11,903 nucleotides of DNA, taken from assembly GCA_030152675.1 (NCBI GenBank), contig JASLIY010000092.1:1-11903 (forward strand), in the 5' to 3' direction. The translations under genes and the position numbers were made by a program. The notes under the pieces are model-generated. The model ran no database searches, was not told the DNA's origin, and saw only the letters and a list, made by a program, of their open reading frames with translations. The DNA comes from Acinetobacter sp. Lineage in GTDB: Bacteria; Pseudomonadota; Gammaproteobacteria; Pseudomonadales; Moraxellaceae. Positions 6,759 to 11,903 of the stretch are shown in pieces (the first letter of the stretch is position 1; the number at the start of each line of letters is the position of its first letter).

Positions 6759-7802
6759 TTATAGTTCGCCGATCTCTGATTCTATTCGACAATTTAACAC
6801 GGCTGCCTCAAAAGCAGCCCAATCGCGTGGCTGCTGCGTAATCACCTCAATGCGGTTGTCGAGATTTTCAGCACAAGACTGATAGTTAAACTGATCTGGA
6901 TTGAAGTTAAAACTGATCCAGCCTTGATCGGTTCTAAAAATCGCCTTGATGCGTCGCCACTGCTGTAGTTCGGTTAAACAGTCTAAAAGCGCATAAAACT
7001 CAAACACCCAACGTTTGGAAAAACGCCATCCTGCAACCTGATAGCCTTGGGCCTGTTCGGTATAGTGATACGGCAAAGTTTGGATCACCTCAGTCGCGGG
7101 GGATTCATCGGCCAAGCCTTGCTGCTGTAACTGTCGTTGTTGCTGTTGCTGACGTTGCAGCAAGGGTTGCAACACACGTGTACGTGGATGTAATGGCTGA
7201 TCAATCTGTGCCAGTTCAATCTGACCTTGATCGCTGAACAACCAAGTATCGACCTCAGTCAGAAAATGTTGTTTTAACTCAGCCAAAGCCTGTTGATCTT
7301 CAGACTGCATCAACTGTTGATGCGAGATCACCACGATTTGTGCTGCCTTGAGCTGATCCGCATATAAGTCATGACTCAACCACGGCGTGGTGTGTAGCTC
7401 TGCCCCATTGATCACCGTAATCGGCGCTTGCAAGGCTAAACTACTGTGCCAATGCGGTTCATTAAGCTGATCAATCAATTGTGCAGGATGACCGAGACCT
7501 GTGGTTTCAATAAATAAGCGATCCGGTTTCTGCTCATGAATCAATCTCGACAAGGCCAATTGCATCGGTAACTGACTACTACAGCACAGACAACCGCCTA
7601 GCACTTCTTTGATTGCGTAGCCTGGATCTTGTCGTAAAAATTGTTGATCAATGCCGATCTGACCAAATTCATTCATCAGCACTGCCCAAGTTTGGTGCTG
7701 AGGCTTCTGTTTCAAGATCTGCTGCAATAAGGTGGTTTTCCCTGCACCGAGAAAACCAGAGATGATGTGCGTCTTCACCCTAGGTTGTGTCAATATTTTC
7801 AA
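6759..7802 (-). CDS. CobW/COG0523-family metal-chaperone P-loop protein
   Basis: This cytosolic G3E-type GTPase has 347 residues. In the family these proteins deliver zinc or cobalt to client enzymes. It has Walker A GFLGAGKTT (16-24), NEFGQIGID (44-52), the metal-binding CxCC (C71-L-C73-C74) and ETTG (99-102). A CobW C-terminal domain runs from about 238 to the end. Two positions are odd. The guanine-specificity motif NKxD is replaced by SHQQ (160-163), and the usual VVDA strand reads VINGA. A Gln-rich linker (216-228) stands where many zinc chaperones have a His-rich loop. The first in-frame start is TTG 7802 with GGA 8 bases upstream. GTG 7778 is an alternative that keeps the P-loop. No Zur-type palindrome is visible upstream, so zinc regulation is unsupported here. 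It is the first gene of a likely unit with yaeQ. Confidence 0.9.
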   Translation of the reverse strand: MKILTQPRVKTHIISGFLGAGKTTLLQQILKQKPQHQTWAVLMNEFGQIGIDQQFLRQDPGYAIKEVLGGCLCCSSQLPMQLALSRLIHEQKPDRLFIETTGLGHPAQLIDQLNEPHWHSSLALQAPITVINGAELHTTPWLSHDLYADQLKAAQIVVISHQQLMQSEDQQALAELKQHFLTEVDTWLFSDQGQIELAQIDQPLHPRTRVLQPLLQRQQQQQRQLQQQGLADESPATEVIQTLPYHYTEQAQGYQVAGWRFSKRWVFEFYALLDCLTELQQWRRIKAIFRTDQGWISFNFNPDQFNYQSCAENLDNRIEVITQQPRDWAAFEAAVLNCRIESEIGEL

Positions 7803-8020
7803 AGATAATGTCCGGTAGTTCGCATAAATAAATATAAGTGTATTTTTGAACTAGAATTCAATCTATTTATTTCTTTAAAAATTGAATTTCAATTCAAAAC
7901 TCCAATGATTACAACTGAGAAATATTCTTGTCATTGTTCACCATAAGTAAATTTCAAGCACACTTATTGTGCATAAAAACATATTTATATACATTTTAGT
8001 GCAGATCAAAACGGTATTTT

Positions 8021-8206
8021 TTACAAAAAAAGCACACTGCATAGCAGTCTGTGTCTTGTGTGTAACTCAGTCTGTTTCGCTTTGTTGATAAGGTTGCCGA
8101 TCATTCTATCTGCACGTAGCATGATTTTCGATCTCATTGATTGCGAGTTGAGCATCATCAAATGCACAACAACCACCGCATGATCATGATGAGATTTACT
8201 TTTCAT
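8021..8206 (-). ncRNA. Candidate small RNA or small ORF ending at the orphan terminator
   Basis: A leftward transcript starting near 8200-8210 would end at the terminator at 8025-8053, a size of about 170-180 bases typical of bacterial small RNAs. The same stretch is open for 61 codons (ATG 8206, stop 8021-8023) and encodes a His- and Met-rich peptide (SHHDHAVVVVHLMML…). The ORF has no ribosome site and runs into the terminator stem, so RNA is more likely than protein. AT-rich hexamers inside the neighbouring coding region (TTAACT, then TATTAA-like) are weak promoter candidates. Its 5' end would overlap the ribosome site of the divergent gene, which would allow antisense pairing. All of this is inference from the terminator. 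Confidence 0.3.
8025..8053 (-). terminator. Intrinsic terminator on the minus strand with no annotated gene upstream
   Basis: CACA plus CTGC (8033-8040) pairs with GCAG (8044-8047) and TGTG (8050-8053) around a three-base loop, with a two-base bulge. On the minus strand the stem is followed directly by seven T residues (8031 down to 8025). In the plus direction no T-run follows, so it acts on leftward transcripts. The only leftward sequence before it is the 160 bp up to the start of the secreted-protein gene, plus that gene's antisense strand. Confidence 0.6.
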
Positions 8207-8224
8207 TAATAAAGGATGCCTATT

Positions 8225-8464
8225 ATGAACTTAGTTAAAACATTACTTGCGACTACTTTAGCTCTTTCTGCTGCAACAACATTTGCTGCAACTGCAGAAC
8301 AAACCCAAGTACAAGACGAAAATGTCGTTGTATCTACTCAAGAAGCAGTTGAAGCACAAGATCAAGCAGCTGTTGCTGCACAGCCTTCTGCGGCTCAACC
8401 TCAATCAGAAGCAGCTGCTGAAGACGCTCAAGTGACTGCACCAGAATTAGAAAGCAATCAATAA
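8225..8464 (+). CDS. Small secreted acidic Ala/Gln-rich protein of unknown function
   Basis: This 79-residue protein has a clear Sec signal peptide (K5, hydrophobic core LLATTLALSAATT, cleavage after TFA near residue 21). The predicted mature part of 58 residues has 11 Asp/Glu and 11 Gln. It has no Lys, Arg, His, Cys or aromatic residue, so it is strongly acidic and almost certainly disordered in the periplasm or medium. ATG 8216 is in frame, but it overlaps the Shine-Dalgarno AAAGGA (8211-8216), which lies 8 bases before ATG 8225, so 8225 is the start. It is the only complete plus-strand gene in the window, isolated between terminators. I do not recognise a family. A role as an envelope stress or surface peptide would be a guess. 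Confidence 0.8.
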   Translation: MNLVKTLLATTLALSAATTFAATAEQTQVQDENVVVSTQEAVEAQDQAAVAAQPSAAQPQSEAAAEDAQVTAPELESNQ

Positions 8465-8486
8465 TTGATCCCTATCTGATGATTGT

Positions 8487-8548
8487 GAATATGATCAATA
8501 TTCAACTGTCCTCCTTGGAGCATTGATCAACCCATTTCAATGATCAAT
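8487..8548 (+). repeat. Cluster of small hairpins with repeated TGATCAAT in the 3' UTR
   Basis: GAATAT (8487-8492) pairs with ATATTC (8498-8503) around GATCA. ATTGATCA (8522-8529) pairs with TGATCAAT (8541-8548). CTCC-TT-GGAG lies between them. With the terminator that follows, this makes a structured 3' region of about 130 bases after the secreted-protein gene, which could stabilise the mRNA or yield a 3'-derived small RNA. Confidence 0.45.
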
Positions 8549-8554
8549 TCTCAG

Positions 8555-8596
8555 AAAAAAAAAGACCAAGTCATGCTGCGACTTGGTCTTTTTTTT
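8555..8596. terminator. Strong bidirectional intrinsic terminator
   Basis: An 11-bp perfect stem, AAGACCAAGTC (8562-8572) with GACTTGGTCTT (8580-8590), encloses a 7-base loop. It is flanked by a 9-base A-run on the left and an 8-base T-run on the right. It works in both directions, ending the plus-strand secreted-protein gene and the minus-strand thioesterase gene that converge here. Confidence 0.92.
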
Positions 8597-8604
8597 ATCT
8601 GCGC

Positions 8605-8653
8605 AATTCGCTCATGCGAATTTAACCAGACCTACCGAGCCGAATTATGGCTC
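8605..8653. repeat. Two short hairpins in the thioesterase 3' region
   Basis: AATTCGC (8605-8611) pairs perfectly with GCGAATT (8616-8622) around TCAT. GAGCC (8637-8641) pairs with GGCTC (8649-8653). They lie between the thioesterase stop and the bidirectional terminator, and probably give the mRNA end some structure. No further role is apparent. Confidence 0.4.
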
Positions 8654-8670
8654 AGCACGCAAGTTTGGCA

Positions 8671-9192
8671 TCAATTTGTAGCGGTATTTTTAAACATGCT
8701 GCAAGAAGGATGATGATTTTCATGAAGACGGGTATTTTTGCGTTGTTCTGCGGCTTCAAAACGGCATCTTTTTAAATCACTGTCTAGGTTCATCGCAGGG
8801 ACAGCATGCGGTTTGCCGTTCTCGTCCACAGCCACCATGGTGAAGTAACAGCTATTGGTATGTCGAACGGTTCTTTTTTGAATATTCTGTGCTTCGACAC
8901 GAATACCAATTTCCATTGAGGTACGGCCAACATGGTTGACGCTGGCTAAGAACGTGACCATTTCACCGACATGAATTGGTTCTTTAAAAGTCACCTTATC
9001 CACGGACAAGGTCACAACATAACAACCTGAATAGCGGCTAGCACATGCATAAGCCACCTGATCCAATAATTTTAAAATGGTTCCACCGTGGACATTTCCA
9101 GAAAAATTGGCCATTTCTGGCGTCATTAATACAGACATGTTTAAGGTAGACTGATCGTCAATGATAGGAACAATTTGATCTAATGGCGACAT
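8671..9192 (-). CDS. Acyl-CoA thioesterase, hotdog fold (YciA/ACOT-like)
   Basis: This is a cytosolic acyl-CoA hydrolase of 173 residues. A single hotdog domain shows the signature GNVHGGTILKLLDQVAYACASR (32-53), with N33, the HGG turn and the catalytic Asp D44. After it come VDKVTFKEPIHVGEMVTFLASV (64-85) and VGRTSMEIGIRVEA (88-101), and the strand with CYFTMVAVDENGKP. The C-terminal tail of about 30 residues is polar, His/Lys/Arg-rich and not conserved-looking. The frame reaches up to 9246, but ATG 9192 has an AGAG ribosome site 7 bases upstream and a perfect TATAAT at 9226-9231. The longer frame would therefore include the promoter, so 9192 is the start. It appears monocistronic. Confidence 0.92.
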   Translation of the reverse strand: MSPLDQIVPIIDDQSTLNMSVLMTPEMANFSGNVHGGTILKLLDQVAYACASRYSGCYVVTLSVDKVTFKEPIHVGEMVTFLASVNHVGRTSMEIGIRVEAQNIQKRTVRHTNSCYFTMVAVDENGKPHAVPAMNLDSDLKRCRFEAAEQRKNTRLHENHHPSCSMFKNTATN

Positions 9193-9225
9193 CGAGAAAC
9201 TCTTGAGGCAATCGTCGAAAGTATT

Positions 9226-9231
9226 ATTATA
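9226..9231 (-). promoter_or_regulatory. -10 element (TATAAT) of the thioesterase gene
   Basis: The minus strand reads TATAAT, a perfect match to the sigma-70 -10 consensus, 34 bp before the chosen ATG. This would give a leader of about 27 bases. The -35 region (CTACCT at 17-bp spacing) is poor. The position supports the short start of the thioesterase. Confidence 0.5.
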
Positions 9232-9312
9232 CGTTCCCAAGCACAAAAAGGTAGTCGTTTAATCTGTTGAGTGAAAAGAAACCGCTCACAAAGTATGCGT
9301 AAAAACAATATT

Positions 9313-10314
9313 TTAGTGATTTGGTTGTACTGAGTTGACCTGCTTTACCGTATTTTGCTCAAGCGCCTTATATTCTGCGCTGCGTTGCAGCACTGTCTCG
9401 ATTTCTTTGCGCTTCTGCTCAGTTGCCGTCATTCCAGCACGAATCGTCTCCTCACGACCTTTGACATCAAAAATATGTGCCTTTTCACGTAAATCAGGAA
9501 CTATGACGATATCCGCATTCTTGAGTTCTTTTTCCGCCAACTTATTTTGCATGATATTAATGTTTTGATTGAACAAGCCCCAGATGTTGCTGGTTTCGGT
9601 ATATTTCGGTTGTGCCAAGATATCCACGGCGATGATCACATCAGCACCCAATTCACGTGCGATATTGACTGGTACTGGACTGACCAGTCCCCCATCGACA
9701 TATTCTTTACCGTCGATGATGGTGGGAACAAACATACTCGGAATCGTCACCGAGGCACGTACCGCCTGCCCAGTATTGCCGTGATTAAACACCACTTTAT
9801 TGCCATTTTTTAATTCTGTCGCCACCACATACATCGGGATTTTCAGCTGCTCCAGCGGGATCTGACCGACCTGTTTGTTGACATAGTCTTCGATTTTAAC
9901 CCCATCAAAAAAGCCTTTAAGTCCGATCTTAAATTCACGCACATCATTGGCTTTCATATCCACCGCGATCTCATGTAGCTGTTGCGCGGACTTGCCACTG
10001 GCATAAATCGAGCCCACGATACTGCCGGCACTGGTGCCAACGATAAAATCAGGTCGAATGCCTAAGCCCTCGAGTACTTCGATGACACCGATATGTGCAT
10101 AGCCACGTGCACCACCACTCCCGAGTACCAAAGCCACAACGGGTTTACTTGAGGTGCTGGATACGCGATGAAAACGCATCGTACTCTGACTGGTGGCATT
10201 CGCCGCCGCAACTCCAGGCACAGCCGTACTGTTCGGCTCCGAGCTTAGCGGGACCTGCTGACAGCCACTCAGTAAAAGAATCAAAGTACAACTTAAAGCT
10301 TTTATATATTGCAT
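9313..10314 (-). CDS. Patatin-like phospholipase lipoprotein (RssA-type)
   Basis: This is a predicted lipid acyl hydrolase of 333 residues anchored as a lipoprotein. From the chosen start MQYIKALSCTL, the lipobox LSGC places the lipidated Cys at 18. A linker of about 40 residues leads to the patatin domain. The domain has the oxyanion loop GSGGARG (65-71), the nucleophile elbow GTSAGS with Ser 95, and the catalytic Asp in DGG (Asp 207), so the Ser-Asp dyad is intact. The C-terminus is polar and Gln-rich. ATGs at 10341 and 10338 are in frame. However, they would put hydrophobic residues before the Lys of the signal peptide, and a TATAAG hexamer (10346-10351) would place the transcript start at about that point, so 10314 fits better. 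The substrate is unknown; family members act on membrane phospholipids. It appears monocistronic. Confidence 0.9.
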   Translation of the reverse strand: MQYIKALSCTLILLLSGCQQVPLSSEPNSTAVPGVAAANATSQSTMRFHRVSSTSSKPVVALVLGSGGARGYAHIGVIEVLEGLGIRPDFIVGTSAGSIVGSIYASGKSAQQLHEIAVDMKANDVREFKIGLKGFFDGVKIEDYVNKQVGQIPLEQLKIPMYVVATELKNGNKVVFNHGNTGQAVRASVTIPSMFVPTIIDGKEYVDGGLVSPVPVNIARELGADVIIAVDILAQPKYTETSNIWGLFNQNINIMQNKLAEKELKNADIVIVPDLREKAHIFDVKGREETIRAGMTATEQKRKEIETVLQRSAEYKALEQNTVKQVNSVQPNH

Positions 10315-10456
10315 GACCCAAATACAACCAACAAACATCATCGCGCTTATAAAAACATAGTTTTTAGGGATTTACTGTTATGTTTCTTAATACTGTCATC
10401 TTGATATGATCGTTCGGTACTCCGCTTGCCCAAATACCCGCCCATCAAACATTAAA

Positions 10457-10513
10457 ACCTCCGCCCCAATCTCAGTCTGCCAAGAGCATTAACATGAGAT
10501 TAGGTGCGGAGGT
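10457..10513 (-). terminator. Long hairpin terminator after gltS
   Basis: ACCTCCGC (10457-10464) pairs with GCGGAGGT (10506-10513), and AATCTCA (10468-10474) pairs with TGAGATT (10495-10501). Between them is a short internal loop rich in C and G. The apical loop of 20 bases has a small TGC/GCA pairing. Read in the gltS direction, the stem is followed by TTTTAATG, so it is a likely intrinsic terminator about 50 bp after the gltS stop. Confidence 0.7.
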
Positions 10514-10561
10514 CTATTCATCTCTGTGAAACTTCAATTCATCACAGCAAGATATCCTGGC

Positions 10562-11803
10562 TTAGACGATGAATTTTAAAATCATTTGAATCACAGTTGC
10601 GTTGATCAAATCAACAAAGAAAGCACCACATAACGGTACGATCAGGAAGGCTTTATGCGATGGGCCGTACATATTGGTGATCGCTTGCATGTTTGCAACC
10701 GCAGTTGGCGTCGCCCCCATACCGAAACCACAATGCCCTGCCGCCAAGACCGCAGCGTCATAGTTTTTGCCCATCAACCTAAAGGTCACAAAGGCTGCAT
10801 ATAAGCCCATAGTCAAGGTTTGTGCTGCCAAGATCACCACTAGAGGACCAGCAAGATCTGCCAACTGCCACAGTTTTAAGGACAATAAAGCCATCGCCAA
10901 ATACAAAGACAAAGACGCATTTCCAAACACATCAATCGCACGATCAAAGATGCTGACCTTAAATACCCCTTCAAGGATATTACGCAAGATCACACCCCCA
11001 CCGAGTGTCCATACAAATGTTGGAAGCTCAAACCATGTGCCTTTACTGAACACTGTCATGAACTCAGCAAATGCCAAACACGCTGCAAATAGACCTAAGG
11101 TGGTAATAGCGTTATCTGCCGTAATCAAACGAACCTGATGCGGATGCTCAAAAGGAATAAATTCTTGTCCTTCTTGATTGGCCACCTGATTCTCATCACG
11201 GTTGATGGTGTTATCACTGCTCAATGGCTGGGCTAACTTATGACGATTGATCAAGAGCTTCGCCAATGGTCCACCGATGATGCCACCAATGATCAAACCA
11301 AAGGTCGCACTCGCCATACCCAAGGCCAATGCACCTTGAATACCATGCTGAGTTTCTAAGATTTCACCCCAAGCACCGGCAGTACCGTGACCACCGGTCA
11401 AAGTAATCGAACCTGCGATCAAACCAATCAACGGATCAAGACCGAGCAAGGTTGCCAAGCCCATCCCTACGGCGTCCTGCACCACGATAAATGACGCAAC
11501 ACAGGCCAAGAAGATCACCAAGCCAATACCACCTTCTCTGAGTTTGGCAAAGTTGGCACTTAAACCAATCGAAGCAAAGAAGATCAACATAAAGCTGGTT
11601 TGTAATTCACTGCTGGTAATAATGCTAAAGTTCCAAAAATAATGGACCAAGAGCGAAATAATCGCAGCGACTAAACCGCCGGCAACGGGTTCCGGAATAT
11701 TATAACGTCTAAGAAAGTCAATTCTGTTGACTAAAAATCGACCTAATAGGAGAACGATAACAGCGGCAATCAGCGTATAAAACGCATTAAAAGTTAATTC
11801 CAT
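10562..11803 (-). CDS. gltS: Sodium/glutamate symporter GltS
   Basis: This inner-membrane carrier imports L-glutamate with sodium ions. The 413-residue protein is full length for the family and has the inverted-repeat layout: NIPEPVAGGLVAA (35-47), the first re-entrant loop TGGHGTAGAWG (136-146), a hydrophilic central loop (about 185-225), then the second re-entrant loop GHCGFGMGATPTAVANM (356-372). The many hydrophobic helices end at MILKFIV. The start ATG 11803 has GGA 7 bases upstream. The 100-bp leader is AT-rich with a weak promoter candidate (TTGATA, 18 bp, TACAGA on the minus strand). It stands alone, with its own terminator at 10457-10513. Confidence 0.96.
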   Translation of the reverse strand: MELTFNAFYTLIAAVIVLLLGRFLVNRIDFLRRYNIPEPVAGGLVAAIISLLVHYFWNFSIITSSELQTSFMLIFFASIGLSANFAKLREGGIGLVIFLACVASFIVVQDAVGMGLATLLGLDPLIGLIAGSITLTGGHGTAGAWGEILETQHGIQGALALGMASATFGLIIGGIIGGPLAKLLINRHKLAQPLSSDNTINRDENQVANQEGQEFIPFEHPHQVRLITADNAITTLGLFAACLAFAEFMTVFSKGTWFELPTFVWTLGGGVILRNILEGVFKVSIFDRAIDVFGNASLSLYLAMALLSLKLWQLADLAGPLVVILAAQTLTMGLYAAFVTFRLMGKNYDAAVLAAGHCGFGMGATPTAVANMQAITNMYGPSHKAFLIVPLCGAFFVDLINATVIQMILKFIV

Positions 11804-11903
11804 GATTCAATCCATCAAATATGATTAAATGCTTTTATTCTGTAGTCTTATTTAAGCTTCAATATCAATTAATATTTAAGTAAATTAGAACAAAACGTTA
11901 ACT
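11804..11903 (-). promoter_or_regulatory. gltS upstream region
   Basis: This AT-rich leader has no ORF. On the minus strand TTGATA, followed 18 bp later by TACAGA, is the best sigma-70-like pair I can see. The overlapping TTGAAG/AATAAA pair at 17 bp is an alternative. No clear operator dyad is visible. Confidence 0.3.

Larger units (their letters stand above)
7803..8215. other. 413-bp AT-rich intergenic region between divergent genes
   Basis: The 7803-8020 part is very AT-rich. It holds the presumed promoter of the CobW-like gene, for which TTGAAT and TTATAT 18 bp apart on the minus strand are weak candidates. It also holds an inverted pair AATTCAAT/ATTGAATT near 7857 and 7881 and a small dyad GCAC…GTGC near 7958-7972. 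Positions 8025-8053 form a minus-strand terminator with no assigned gene. A weak plus-strand promoter candidate for the secreted-protein gene is TTGATA (8085-8090), 16 bp, TATCTG (8107-8112), which would give a leader of about 100 bases. The leader contains CATGATCATG and a long-range ATCTCAT/ATGAGAT pairing (8131 with about 8187). Confidence 0.45.

Noticed and set aside
7119..7157. CAG/CAA-rich tract as a possible microsatellite or CRISPR-like repeat
   Set aside because: It is an irregular Gln/Arg codon run inside a coding region, without regular unit length or spacers.
7803..7900. Search for a Zur operator in front of the CobW-like gene
   Set aside because: Zinc-chaperone genes of this family often carry one. 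I see only AT-rich sequence and a partial AATTCAAT inverted repeat, not a TGTTATA-type palindrome.
10457..10513. The 57-bp imperfect dyad as a mobile REP/MITE-like element
   Set aside because: Its place just past the gltS stop and the T-run after the stem fit a terminator, and there are no flanking target duplications or second copies in the window.
10767..11138. 123-codon plus-strand open frame inside gltS
   Set aside because: It lies wholly antisense to a clear GltS coding region with conserved motifs, and has no ribosome site or family resemblance.
1..11903. Search for CRISPR arrays, tRNA/rRNA genes, insertion sequences, phage genes and toxin-antitoxin or defence systems
   Set aside because: No regular direct repeats, transposase, integrase, tRNA-like fold or recognisable defence protein was seen on either strand.

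Overview
The window looks like chromosomal DNA of an Acinetobacter or a close Moraxellaceae relative. This rests on moderately AT-rich sequence, gene families familiar from that genus (a PNAG locus, a patatin-like lipoprotein, GltS, a hotdog thioesterase) and short AT-rich intergenic regions with simple hairpin terminators. The genus call is recognition, not a database result. Nearly all genes lie on the minus strand. The plus strand carries one small secreted-protein gene and a possible gene end at the left edge.

Left part (1-5280, minus strand): a poly-beta-1,6-N-acetylglucosamine (PNAG) biofilm locus. In transcription order it is pgaB (periplasmic deacetylase/glycoside hydrolase), pgaC (inner-membrane synthase), pgaD (synthase partner), then a membrane acyltransferase of the AT3 family behind a perfect 17-bp hairpin. 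The outer-membrane export porin gene pgaA, normally first in this operon, is not in front of pgaB. Its place holds a 445-bp non-coding stretch.

Middle (5726-7802, minus strand): a CobW/COG0523-type metal-chaperone P-loop protein with a degenerate G4 motif, then a YaeQ-family protein and a small cytosolic FKBP-type prolyl isomerase. They are closely spaced and may be co-transcribed.

7803-8670: an AT-rich intergenic region with a minus-strand terminator that serves no recognised gene, pointing to a possible small RNA or small ORF. Next comes an isolated plus-strand gene for a 79-residue secreted, acidic, apparently disordered protein, with a hairpin-rich 3' region ending in a strong bidirectional terminator.

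Right part (8671-11803, minus strand): an acyl-CoA thioesterase, a patatin-like lipoprotein and the sodium/glutamate symporter GltS, each apparently its own transcription unit.

Most of the window is ordinary core genome. The points most worth a second look are the missing pgaA with the acyltransferase beside pgaD, the orphan minus-strand terminator near 8040, the secreted acidic protein, and the degenerate nucleotide-specificity motif of the CobW-like protein.
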